Positions 1 through 10,083 of a DNA stretch of 64,000 nucleotides are shown one piece after another. The notes beneath the pieces are model-generated. The model was not told the DNA's origin. It saw nothing but the letters and a program-made list of their open reading frames with translations, and searched no databases. The translations under genes were made by a program, and so were the position numbers. Source of the DNA: VXYL01 sp965208525 (lineage in GTDB: Bacteria > Pseudomonadota > Gammaproteobacteria > Pseudomonadales > Azotimanducaceae); the NCBI GenBank assembly GCA_965208525.1, contig OZ242340.1:3720001-3784000 (forward strand), read 5' to 3'. Every line of letters begins with the position of its first letter. Positions within the stretch are counted from its first letter, which is position 1.

Positions 1-12
1 GAGGGCGTCTCG

Positions 13-40
13 CCCTCCCTCGCGCCGGTGCGAGGGAGGG
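13..40. repeat. Perfect 11-bp inverted repeat (hairpin)
   Basis: Two 11-nt arms (13-23 and 30-40) are exact reverse complements around a 6-nt loop. No T-run follows on either strand, so this is more likely an intergenic palindromic element than a proven terminator. Nothing else is recognisable in the first 185 bases. Confidence 0.6.
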
Positions 41-185
41 TGTGGCGCGTTGTTGGCGGTGTCTAGGACGCCGGTTGCCGGGGGGCTTTCCGGCGCCGCT
101 GCCGTGCACGCCTCAGCACGCCTGAAGGCAGGACATCCTCCCTCCAGAAGTGCATTCGCCGGCGGCTTTGGACGGGCCCCGCGGA

Positions 186-1457
186 CTATTCCATCTCCGT
201 CAACGCCTGATACGTGAGCGTCTTCAACTCGGCGCGCAAAGGCCAAGGCGAGCCCATGAGTTGGATCATGCCGATGACCACCAGATCCTCCACCGGATCA
301 ATCCAAAACACAGTCCCGGCAGCGCCGCCCCAGTTGAACTCGCCAGCCGAGCCAATGACGCGAGCCGCCACCGGATCGGTGACGATGCCAAAGCCCAAGC
401 CAAAGCCAAAGCCGTTGCCGAGCAAGGCATCTGCTGGGCGCTCGCCCTCGCCGCCAGCGCTTATGGCACCGGGCAGGTGGTCGGTTGCCATGTAGGCCAC
501 CGTCTTCGGGCTCAGGATGCGCACGCCGTCGAGTTCCCCGCCTCGGCGCATCATCTCGGAGAAGCGCAGGTAGTCCATGGTGCTGGAGACGAGACCGCCG
601 CCGCCGGAGAAGAGCGTGGTGTTGGTGTAGCCGAGGAACACGTCCTCGTCGCTGCCCGTCTGCACAAGCGTCTCGTTCTCGGCATCCCACGTGTGGTTCG
701 GCAGGAAGCGGGCGCGCTTGTCTTCCGGCACGTTGAAGAACGTATCCTCCATGCCGAGGGGATCGAAAATGCGTTCCTTCAGGAAAACGTCAAACGTCTG
801 CCCCGAGATGCGTTCGACGACGACCCCGGTGATGTCCACCGCCACGCTGTAGTGCCACTGCGCACCGGGCTCGAACTTGAGCGGTATCGCGGCGATCTTC
901 TCGGTCAGTTCATCGAGGTCCTCGGAACTCCAAAGCTCCGCCGCCTGATAACGCTGGTCCACGGCATCCGCCGGGTTGAAGCCATACGAAAGACCCGCCG
1001 TATGGCTCAGAAGCTGCTGCATCGTCATCTCATTCTCGGCCGGGCGGATCACGCCGTCGTCACCGAGCACAGTGAGATTCTCGAACTCGGGCACGAACTT
1101 GCTCACCGGATCCGAAAGCTGGAACTTGCCTTCCTCGTAGAGGATCATCGCCGCCGCCGCGGTGATGGGCTTGGTCATAGAGAAGATGCGGAACAGCGCA
1201 TCCTTCGTGAGAGGCCGGTCGTCATCCACGCCCCGATTGCCGACCGCCTCGTAGTGAACGATGGCACCGTCGCGAGCCACCAGCGTGATGACGCCGGCGA
1301 GCTTGCCCTCGTCCACGTAGCCTTGCGTCATGGCGGTGATGCGATCCAGGCGCTCGGAGGACATCCCCACGTCGTCCGCCGGTGCCTCGCGCAAGTCCCC
1401 CGCGGCGGCGGCAACGCCAACGCTCAACGCCAGCAGCATCCATCCCAGTCTCTTCAT
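186..1457 (-). CDS. Exported serine hydrolase (class C beta-lactamase / EstB-like family)
   Basis: A 423-residue protein with an N-terminal signal peptide (about residues 1-19) followed by a beta-lactamase-family serine hydrolase domain. The SxxK motif is S93-M-T-K96, with the nucleophile Ser93, and the Y-x-N-like motif is Tyr203-Ser-Val. The class C KTG position is replaced by a Gly-rich segment (GEFNWGGAAGT), as in esterases and D-aminopeptidase-like relatives. The family includes esterases, carboxypeptidases and beta-lactamases; the substrate cannot be told from sequence, and I do not call it a resistance gene. The frame stays open upstream, but the ATG at 1457 directly precedes a signal peptide and is chosen. 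It reads in the same direction as the ligase gene whose stop lies at 1567, about 110 bp upstream. Confidence 0.85.
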   Translation of the reverse strand: MKRLGWMLLALSVGVAAAAGDLREAPADDVGMSSERLDRITAMTQGYVDEGKLAGVITLVARDGAIVHYEAVGNRGVDDDRPLTKDALFRIFSMTKPITAAAAMILYEEGKFQLSDPVSKFVPEFENLTVLGDDGVIRPAENEMTMQQLLSHTAGLSYGFNPADAVDQRYQAAELWSSEDLDELTEKIAAIPLKFEPGAQWHYSVAVDITGVVVERISGQTFDVFLKERIFDPLGMEDTFFNVPEDKRARFLPNHTWDAENETLVQTGSDEDVFLGYTNTTLFSGGGGLVSSTMDYLRFSEMMRRGGELDGVRILSPKTVAYMATDHLPGAISAGGEGERPADALLGNGFGFGLGFGIVTDPVAARVIGSAGEFNWGGAAGTVFWIDPVEDLVVIGMIQLMGSPWPLRAELKTLTYQALTEME

Positions 1458-1566
1458 TCGGGGTTCCCCTCTCGTCCGTTTTGGAAGTCGCCTGCCGGCC
1501 ACCAACGAGCGCTTCTGCAGGTTCGCTTCCGCGAAGCGCGCACAATGATGGCGGCGCCGCCAATGG

Positions 1567-3045
1567 TCAAGCGGCGAAGATGTCCGAATAGCGCTCCCGC
1601 AGTTCGTTCTTTTGCACCTTACCCATGGTGTTGCGCGGCAGTTCGTCCACACAGAGGACGCGCTTCGGCTGCTTGTAGCGGGCCAGGTTGCCGCGCAGGT
1701 GGACGTCCACCCGATCTTCGGAAACGCCTTCGGCGGCGACAAGGACGGCTACGACGGCCTCGCCGAAGTCCGGATGCGGCACGCCGATGACGGCGGACTC
1801 GGTCACCTCTGGCATCTCGTCGAGCAGCCGCTCCACTTCCTTGGGATAGACGTTGTAGCCACCGGAGATGACGAGGTCCTTGGCGCGGCCGACGATGGAG
1901 ACCCGTCCCTCGACATCCATCACTCCGAGGTCGCCGGTGCGGAAAAAGCCGTCGGCGCGGAACTCCTCGGCGGTGCGTTCGGGCATCCGCCAATAGCCGG
2001 AGAAGACGTTCGGGCCACGCACTTCGATGCCACCGACTTCGCCCGGGCCGAGGACTTGGCCGTCTTCGGAGGCGATTCGCGCTTCGATGCGTGGCAGCGC
2101 GAAGCCAACGCTGCCGGCCACGCGCTCCCCGTCGAGCGGATTGGAGGTGTTCATCAAGGTCTCGGTCATGCCGTAGCGCTCCAGAATGCGCATTCCCGTG
2201 CGCGCCTCGAACTCCGCGAAGGTCTGTTCCGTGAGCGGAGCGGAACCGGAGATGAAGAGGCGCATCCCAGCAGCGAGCGCCGCATCGAAGCGAGGATCGG
2301 CAAGGAGGCGCGTGTAGAACGTCGGCACGCCCATCAGCACTGTCGCGTTCGGCAGTTCGGCGACCAACGCGTCGATGTCGAAGCGGGGCTGGAAGATCAC
2401 GGGGGTGGCGCGCAGGAACGCGCAGTGCAGGGCGACGAAGAGGCCGTGGACGTGGAAGATCGGCAGCGCGTGCAGGAGGACGTCGTCATCCTGCCAGCCC
2501 CAGTAGCGATCGAGCGCCAGGACGTTGCTGGCGAGGTTGTTGTGGCTCAGCATCGCGCCCTTGGCGCGACCGGTGGTGCCGGAGGTGTAGAGGATGGCCG
2601 CGAGGCCCTCGTCGTCGCGCCCGATGGTGTCTTGCACGGGTTGAGCCTCTGCCAAGCGGGGGCGCCAGCTGCCGCCGGACTCGGTCAGGGTTTCGACCCG
2701 CACGCCGCCGTTGCCGGCTTCGGGGTCGGTGGCGACGAAAAGTCTGGGCTCGGAATCCTCGATGAAGTAGGCCACCTCGCGCGGCGTGTAGGCGGTGTTC
2801 ACCGGCACGTACACGGCGCCGATCTTTAGGCAGGCGAGATAGAGCGCCACCGTCTCGGGCAGCTTCGGAAGCTGCACCAGAACCCTGTCGCCCGGTGCCA
2901 CGCCCGCTGCCGTCAGGGCGCCGGCAGCAAGTTCCACCTGGCCCTTAAGGTGGGCGTAGGTCCAGTCCGGCGCATCCGCCAGCACCAGTGCTGGTTTGTC
3001 GAGAGCCTGCGAGAAGGCGTGTTCGAACCGCGAATACAGGTTCAT
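1567..3045 (-). CDS. Acyl-CoA synthetase, malonyl-CoA synthetase (MatB)-like
   Basis: A 492-residue ANL-superfamily adenylating enzyme. The ATP-binding P-loop YTSGTTGRAKG lies at residues 153-163, followed by a segment typical of malonyl-CoA synthetases (HALPIFHVHGLFVA), the GYNVYPKEVE hinge region and the C-terminal catalytic Lys context (TMGKVQKNEL). Family knowledge: MatB activates malonate or methylmalonate to the CoA thioester, via an acyl-AMP, in the cytoplasm. Length matches the family. The ATG at 3045 is chosen because it gives the family-typical N-terminus; the frame is open far upstream, but that part is antisense to the next gene. It diverges from an acetoacetyl-CoA ligase 159 bp away, suggesting shared control of short-chain acid activation. 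Substrate assignment is inferred. Confidence 0.85.
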   Translation of the reverse strand: MNLYSRFEHAFSQALDKPALVLADAPDWTYAHLKGQVELAAGALTAAGVAPGDRVLVQLPKLPETVALYLACLKIGAVYVPVNTAYTPREVAYFIEDSEPRLFVATDPEAGNGGVRVETLTESGGSWRPRLAEAQPVQDTIGRDDEGLAAILYTSGTTGRAKGAMLSHNNLASNVLALDRYWGWQDDDVLLHALPIFHVHGLFVALHCAFLRATPVIFQPRFDIDALVAELPNATVLMGVPTFYTRLLADPRFDAALAAGMRLFISGSAPLTEQTFAEFEARTGMRILERYGMTETLMNTSNPLDGERVAGSVGFALPRIEARIASEDGQVLGPGEVGGIEVRGPNVFSGYWRMPERTAEEFRADGFFRTGDLGVMDVEGRVSIVGRAKDLVISGGYNVYPKEVERLLDEMPEVTESAVIGVPHPDFGEAVVAVLVAAEGVSEDRVDVHLRGNLARYKQPKRVLCVDELPRNTMGKVQKNELRERYSDIFAA

Positions 3046-3204
3046 GGCGGGCCCGAGCGATTGCGGAGCCGCGATGGTAACGCGCACGCTCTCCTGACAC
3101 AGTCGCCGGTCGATTCCGTCGGCGCAGCCCATGCCCTTGGCGCCGCTTGACTTGACCCCGGCCCGCTCTGCAAATTGCCGCCCTCCTTCACTCCGGCGCA
3201 GCCA

Positions 3205-5136
<1,932 letters not shown>

Positions 5137-5140
5137 GGGG

Positions 5141-6664
5141 TCAGGTGATCTCTACGGTCTCGACCCGCTCGGCGATCTTCGCCGCCCATTCGGCAGGGCC
5201 TACTTGGTGAGTGGAGCGGCCCTTGGCGTCCACGGCGACGGTTACGGGCATGTCGCGGACTTCAAACTCGTAGATGGCTTCCATGCCTAGGTCTTCGAAG
5301 GCCAGGAGGCGGGAGGCGGTGATGGCCTTGGCGACGAGGTAGGCGGCACCGCCGACGGCGATTAGGGAGACGGCCTCGTTGTCGCGGATGGCTTCGATGG
5401 CCTCCGGGCCGCGTTCGCCCTTGCCAATCATGCCAAGCAGGCCAGCTTGTTCGAGCATGGCGCGGCTGAACTTGTCCATGCGGGTTGCGGTGGTGGGGCC
5501 GGCGGGGCCCACCACTTCGTCACGCACCGGGTCCACCGGCCCGACGTAGTAGATGAAGCGGCCCTCGAAATCCACCGGCAGCGGCTCGCCTCGTTCGAGC
5601 ATCTCCACCAAGCGGCGGTGGGCGGCGTCACGGCCGGTGAGGAGCTTGCCGGACAGCAGAATCGTGTCCCCGGCCTTCCACTCGGTGGTCTCCGCCCGGG
5701 TGATCCCGTCGAGGTTGACGCGACGCACATCGTCGCCCAGTTCGAAGGCGACATCTGGCCAATCGGCAAGGTCCGGCGGCTCGAAGGTCGCCGGGCCAGA
5801 GCCGTCGAGCTCGAACTTGAGATGCCGGGTGGCGCTGCAATTGGGAATCACCGCCACCGGCTTGTTGGCCGCATGGGTCGGATATTCCTTCACCTTCACG
5901 TCGAGCACGGTGGTCAGGCCGCCGAGGCCCTGGGCACCGATGCCCAACCCATTGACGCGGTCGAAGAGTTCGAGCCGCAGTTCCTCCAAGCGGTTCGCTG
6001 GCCCCCGCTCCTTCAGTTCGTGAATGTCGATGGGCGCCATCATCGCCTCTTTGGCGAGCAGCATCGCCTTCTCCGGCGTGCCGCCGATGCCGACGCCGAG
6101 AATGCCGGGCGGGCACCAGCCGGCACCCATTTCCGGCACCACGTCGACGATCCAGTCGGCCACCGAATCCGACGGATTCAGCATCCGGAACTTGGCCTTG
6201 GCCTCGCTACCGCCGCCCTTGGCGGCCACTTCCACGGTGAGCCGGTCACCCGGCACGATGCGGGTGTGGATCACTGCCGGGGTGTTGTCGCCGGTGTTCG
6301 GGCGGGCGCCATCCGGATCGGCCAACACCGACGCTCGCAACACGTTGGCGGGCAGCGAAAAGCCCCGCCGGACACCCTCGTTGACCATGTCCTCAACGCT
6401 CAGCGTCGCGTCCCAAGACACGTCCATCCCAACTTCCAGGAAGACGATGACGATGCCCGTGTCCTGGCAGATGGGGCGCTTGCCGAGGGCGCACATGCGC
6501 GAGTTGACGAGCACCTGCGTCAGTGCCGCCTTGGCCGCTGGCGACTCCTCGCGTTCCCAGGCCGCGGCCATCGCCCGGATGAAGTCCGGTGGATGGTAGT
6601 AGGAGATGTACTGCAGGGCGTCGGCGACGCTGTCGATCAGGTCGTCCTGGCGTATGACCGTCAT
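5141..6664 (-). CDS. fumA: Fumarate hydratase, class I (4Fe-4S)
   Basis: A 507-residue single-chain class I fumarase carrying both alpha- and beta-type regions. Three candidate cluster-ligand cysteines are visible: Cys66 in PICQDTG, one in GWCPPGILG and one in PNCSATRH. The C-terminal half has the beta-domain signature GPAGPTTATRMD. Known role: reversible hydration of fumarate to malate in the TCA cycle, through an oxygen-sensitive [4Fe-4S] cluster. Length agrees with E. coli FumA/FumB-type enzymes (about 550) and the shorter marine versions. The ATG at 6664 gives the family-typical start; upstream sequence in this frame is not conserved-looking. A small lipoprotein gene lies 71 bp upstream on the same strand. 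Confidence 0.95.
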   Translation of the reverse strand: MTVIRQDDLIDSVADALQYISYYHPPDFIRAMAAAWEREESPAAKAALTQVLVNSRMCALGKRPICQDTGIVIVFLEVGMDVSWDATLSVEDMVNEGVRRGFSLPANVLRASVLADPDGARPNTGDNTPAVIHTRIVPGDRLTVEVAAKGGGSEAKAKFRMLNPSDSVADWIVDVVPEMGAGWCPPGILGVGIGGTPEKAMLLAKEAMMAPIDIHELKERGPANRLEELRLELFDRVNGLGIGAQGLGGLTTVLDVKVKEYPTHAANKPVAVIPNCSATRHLKFELDGSGPATFEPPDLADWPDVAFELGDDVRRVNLDGITRAETTEWKAGDTILLSGKLLTGRDAAHRRLVEMLERGEPLPVDFEGRFIYYVGPVDPVRDEVVGPAGPTTATRMDKFSRAMLEQAGLLGMIGKGERGPEAIEAIRDNEAVSLIAVGGAAYLVAKAITASRLLAFEDLGMEAIYEFEVRDMPVTVAVDAKGRSTHQVGPAEWAAKIAERVETVEIT

Positions 6665-6735
6665 GGTGCCGGGCCGGCTTCCGGGCGTCCCCGTGCAGTC
6701 GCGTACAAGAGAGCGCCCCCGGGACCAGAAGCCGC

Positions 6736-7155
6736 CTATTGCCGACGCAACCTGTATTCGCGTCCCCACGTGCCCTGCACACCGCCGGTGCCGCCGCCTG
6801 ACTCGAGGTCCGTGCCATACGGCGACTTGACCTCCACCGTGTTGCGCGACGCCCAGTCGAGCCGAATCCGGCCAGCGCGTGCGGTGCGGTCGCCGGTCAC
6901 CATCAGCGTGCCCCGCTGTTTCCTGACCTTGCGCGCCTCGAGCGGCTGTTCGTATTCGTACTCAAGCTCCGGCGAGATGACGAGCGTGACGACATCGCCG
7001 CCGGAAACCGTGGTGTTGTATTGCCCCGGAAAGAGCGCCTTGTGTGCGGCAGTGGGCTCGATGCCCTGCGGCCCCGTCGCGCCACAGGCGACTAGAACCA
7101 AGGCCGCGCCGGCGGCCAGCAGCGTCTTCGCGGGTCGGATGGCAAACCTGAACAT
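6736..7155 (-). CDS. Small lipoprotein of unknown function
   Basis: A 139-residue protein with a lipoprotein signal peptide ending at the lipobox LVAC, followed by about 115 residues that look beta-rich. The C-terminus contains a Gly-rich stretch (SGGGTGGVQGTWG) and then a basic end. No known domain is recognised. The ATG at 7155 is preceded by a good Shine-Dalgarno (GGGGGAAC), which sets it above other in-frame starts. The protein probably sits in the outer or inner membrane facing the periplasm. It could be co-transcribed with fumA (71 bp downstream), but there is no functional link visible. Confidence 0.75.
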   Translation of the reverse strand: MFRFAIRPAKTLLAAGAALVLVACGATGPQGIEPTAAHKALFPGQYNTTVSGGDVVTLVISPELEYEYEQPLEARKVRKQRGTLMVTGDRTARAGRIRLDWASRNTVEVKSPYGTDLESGGGTGGVQGTWGREYRLRRQ

Positions 7156-7389
7156 GAGACCGTTCCCCCTTTGCATGTAGTGCATGTGGTCAGCGAACAC
7201 GAGCATCGTCAAGCAACGCCAGCCTGTCAACACGAAGATGCTTGGCAGGTGGGTCTTGGGCCGGGCATTTTGCGGGCGGGGACGAGCCCCGCACCTACGG
7301 AACGCTAGCGCAAAAAGCGCAAATGCAAGCAGCGCCAATCGAGTTACACTGCGGCGCACGCGAAGGAGCGCCTTGGAGGGGAGGCCAAC

Positions 7390-8175
7390 TTGCCCGATAC
7401 CGTTTCCTATGCCGAGCGGGAGCTGGCGCTTGCCACGGGCCGCATCAAGTATCTCGAACAAGGCAGTGGCGCGCCCGTTGTCATCCTGCACCATAGTTGG
7501 GGCAGCCCCGGCTGGCTGCCGTTTCACGAACGACTCGCCGAGTCCCATCGCGTGATCGCGCCGGACCTGCCGGGCTGGGGCGGATCCGAACGCCCGGCCT
7601 GGGCGCGGGAGCCGCGCGACATCGCCATACTGGTCGGACGACTGCTCGACGGGGTCGATCTCGACGAGGTCAAACTCGTCGGCCTCGGCTTCGGCGGCTA
7701 CATTGCGGCGGAACTCGCCACAATGAACCCTTCCCGGCTCAGCACCCTCACCCTCGTAGGCGCAGCCGGCCTCAAACCAGACGAAGGCGAGATCGCAGAT
7801 CAGATGATGCTCTCGCATCGCGCCTACATCGAAGAGAGCTTCCGCGACCACGACACCTACGTGCGTTTCCTCGGCGACGAAGAGCCGCCGGAAGAAGTGC
7901 GCGAGCTCTGGGACTTCTCCCGCGAGATGACGGCACGCGTCAGCTGGAAACCCTACATGTTCAATCGCCGCCTTGCGCCGCTCCTGCCGGACATCAAAGT
8001 GCCCACGCTCCTCATCTGGGGCGAGCAGGACGCCATCGTGCCGCTGATTTGCGGCCGTCAGTTCGAGGCCGGCATTCCGGGCGCGAAGCTTGAGGTGGTC
8101 GCCGGCGCCGGCCACGTCGTGGAGATCGAAGAGCCCGAACGCACCGCTGACCTCATCGTCGGGTTCCCCGGCTAG
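7390..8175 (+). CDS. Alpha/beta-hydrolase-fold protein lacking the serine nucleophile
   Basis: A 261-residue alpha/beta-hydrolase-fold protein. The oxyanion region (LHHSWGSPGW) is at residues 34-42, the acid Asp214 is in LIWGEQDAIVP, and the catalytic His242 is in AGAGHVVEIEEPE. The nucleophile elbow reads G-L-G-F-G at residues 98-102, so Gly100 sits where Ser, Asp or Cys should be. It may therefore be a non-hydrolytic member of the fold or use another chemistry. The start is TTG at 7390, supported by a strong upstream GGAGGGGAGG. The LLM oxidoreductase gene follows after 32 nt with its own strong ribosome-binding site, suggesting a two-gene unit. Confidence 0.85.
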   Translation: MPDTVSYAERELALATGRIKYLEQGSGAPVVILHHSWGSPGWLPFHERLAESHRVIAPDLPGWGGSERPAWAREPRDIAILVGRLLDGVDLDEVKLVGLGFGGYIAAELATMNPSRLSTLTLVGAAGLKPDEGEIADQMMLSHRAYIEESFRDHDTYVRFLGDEEPPEEVRELWDFSREMTARVSWKPYMFNRRLAPLLPDIKVPTLLIWGEQDAIVPLICGRQFEAGIPGAKLEVVAGAGHVVEIEEPERTADLIVGFPG

Positions 8176-8207
8176 GTCGGGCAAGCGAAGCCAAGGAGAA
8201 GTCCACC

Positions 8208-9533
8208 ATGTTTATCGGCTACTTCACCGAACGTCCCTACCAGGACCCCAACTCCGGCTACTTCGGGGCCACCGGGCGCAACCTGATGGACCTCGGCATG
8301 TCGAACTCCAGCTACGATCCGAAGCTGGGCGCCGACCTCTACAACCGCTACCTCGACGAGAAGATATACGCCGAGGAGATGGGCTTCGATGGCCTGATGC
8401 TGAACGAGCACCACTCCACGCCCTTCTGCATGGGCGGAGTGATGAACCTCGAAGCCGCCATCCTTGCCCGCATCACCCAACGCGCCAAGATCGTCCTCTT
8501 GGGCAACATCCTGCCCATCTGGGACGATCCGCTTTGGCTCGCCGAGGAACTGGCCGAGATCGACATGATCTCGCGCGGTCGTCTCGTCACCGGCTGGGTG
8601 CGCGGCACCGGGCGCGAAAGCGTTGCCCACAACGCGGCTGCGCCCTACAACTGGGAACGCTTTCAGGAAGCCCACGACTTCATCGTCGACGCCTGGATGC
8701 GCCCCGGCCCGTTCCGCTGGGAGGGCGAGCACTACCATTACCGCTACGTCAACCCGTGGGCACGCCCGTATCAGGAGCCGCATCCACCGATCTGGATTCC
8801 GGGCGTGATGAGCCGCAACACCGTCGCTTGGGCCGCCCGCCACCGCTACCCCTACCTGATGCTGGCGACCGAGCTACAGCCCACCGTGGAATCGTTCCAG
8901 TACTACGACGAGGTGGCGGAGGAGTCCGGCTTCACGGCCGGCACGGAGCATCGCGGGTATCTGTTCAAGGTGCATGTGGACGAGACCGAGGAACTTGCCG
9001 AACAGGCGGGACGCAAGTACGTCCAAGGCCCTTCCAATCCCTTCCTCGAAGGCAACCAGGGCATCGTTCGCCCCTTCATCCAGAACCTGCCGGGGCTCAC
9101 TCAGCGCAACAACCTGCTGCCGACCATGAAGAGCTTCGCTGCCGCAGCCTCAAGAGGCCGTGCCGACCAGCACCTGAAGAACCAGCAGAAGGACGCGCCG
9201 CCGCCCCCGCCCAAGGACACCTACATCGACCAGACCGAGAAGCTCTCCATCATCTCCGGCACTCCCGACACGGTGATCCCCAAGGTGCGTCACGTACTCG
9301 AAACCATCCGCCCCGGCACCATCTTTTTCTGGGACGGCGACGGCGCCATGGACCATGACGACGCCATGCGCAGCCTCCGCCTCATGGGGCAGGAAGTGAT
9401 CCCCGCAGTGCGTGAGATGGGCAAGGAACTGGGCCTCAAGGGGCCGTTCGAAGTGGACGACGTGCCGGGCGTCAACAAGCCCAAGGAAGAACCGGCCAAG
9501 ACCGAAGAGCAGGCGCAAATCGCGGCGAAGTAG
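8208..9533 (+). CDS. LLM-class flavin-dependent oxidoreductase (bacterial luciferase-like)
   Basis: A 441-residue luciferase-like monooxygenase-family protein. Features include the N-terminal FDGLMLNEHH strand, the segment GRLVTGWVRGTGRE typical of F420/FMN-dependent LLM enzymes, and a distinct Pro/Lys-rich patch (KDAPPPPPKDTY) late in the protein. The C-terminal tail (KPKEEPAKTEEQ) is low-complexity and charged. Such enzymes use reduced flavin (FMN or F420) to oxidise or cleave small organic substrates in the cytoplasm; the substrate is unknown. The start has a strong AAGGAGAAG upstream. Pairing with the serine-less hydrolase-fold protein suggests one pathway: oxidation followed by a second step. 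Confidence 0.88.
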   Translation: MFIGYFTERPYQDPNSGYFGATGRNLMDLGMSNSSYDPKLGADLYNRYLDEKIYAEEMGFDGLMLNEHHSTPFCMGGVMNLEAAILARITQRAKIVLLGNILPIWDDPLWLAEELAEIDMISRGRLVTGWVRGTGRESVAHNAAAPYNWERFQEAHDFIVDAWMRPGPFRWEGEHYHYRYVNPWARPYQEPHPPIWIPGVMSRNTVAWAARHRYPYLMLATELQPTVESFQYYDEVAEESGFTAGTEHRGYLFKVHVDETEELAEQAGRKYVQGPSNPFLEGNQGIVRPFIQNLPGLTQRNNLLPTMKSFAAAASRGRADQHLKNQQKDAPPPPPKDTYIDQTEKLSIISGTPDTVIPKVRHVLETIRPGTIFFWDGDGAMDHDDAMRSLRLMGQEVIPAVREMGKELGLKGPFEVDDVPGVNKPKEEPAKTEEQAQIAAK

Positions 9534-9573
9534 GGACGGGGCGGCCCCTACCGAGTTCATCGCGGCGTCTGAA

Positions 9574-9643
9574 GCAGCTGCTCAGCAACATTGACAGCGC
9601 GCCCGTCAAAGGCGCGCCGGGACGGGACAGTCCATCCCCTACA
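9574..9643. repeat. Dispersed hairpin repeat, copy 1 (about 70 bp)
   Basis: This stretch repeats the organisation found at 47043-47111: a GCAGxTG/CAGCAAC half-palindrome, a GCGCCCGTCA...GGCGCGCC hairpin and a GGGACGGGACA...TCCxTCCCCTAC hairpin in the same order. It lies between the LLM gene and the converging membrane-protein gene and may help end transcription, but no T-run is present. Confidence 0.55.
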
Positions 9644-9645
9644 GG

Positions 9646-10083
9646 TCACGTGGATGTTGGACGGAAGCGGTCCTTGGCTCGCCACAGTGCCCACGTCGGC
9701 ACCGCGAAGATCGCGCCGGCGATGGGCGCCGCCCAAATGCTGCCGCGTTCGTCCAACAGCGGCCACACCGCCATGCTGAAGGTCACCTGCGCGGCATAGA
9801 CCGCGGCCCAAGGCCACATCCACGGGCGCATCTTCCAGAATCCGTAGGCGCCGGCAGCGTAGATCGCCCAATGCAGGGGTTCGGTGGCCTTCGCCCACCA
9901 GCCGTGCAGGACGATGCCGAACCACACTTCCTGGTCAAGGTGCACCGGCTTGAAGAAGAGATCGAACGGCAGGTAGATGAACGTCATGTAGATGCAGAAC
10001 AGCCACATCAGGTTCATCCACCACGGTCGTTGGCGCCACTCGGCGGCGACGTTGGCACCGAGGCTGGTGAGGCTGCTCGTCAT
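9646..10083 (-). CDS. Small multi-pass membrane protein
   Basis: A 145-residue protein with about four hydrophobic segments (around residues 20-45, 65-85, 88-112 and 118-135), rich in Trp (for example WWMNLMWLFCIYM). No family is recognised. The ATG at 10083 overlaps the stop codon of the upstream porin gene by 4 nt (ATGA), pointing to translational coupling, so the two products are probably made together. The protein should be in the inner membrane while its partner is in the outer membrane. Function unknown. Confidence 0.75.
   Translation of the reverse strand: MTSSLTSLGANVAAEWRQRPWWMNLMWLFCIYMTFIYLPFDLFFKPVHLDQEVWFGIVLHGWWAKATEPLHWAIYAAGAYGFWKMRPWMWPWAAVYAAQVTFSMAVWPLLDERGSIWAAPIAGAIFAVPTWALWRAKDRFRPTST

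Noticed and set aside
186..1457. Beta-lactamase resistance gene
   Set aside because: The family signature fits esterases and peptidases as well, and the class C KTG motif is replaced, so resistance is unsupported.
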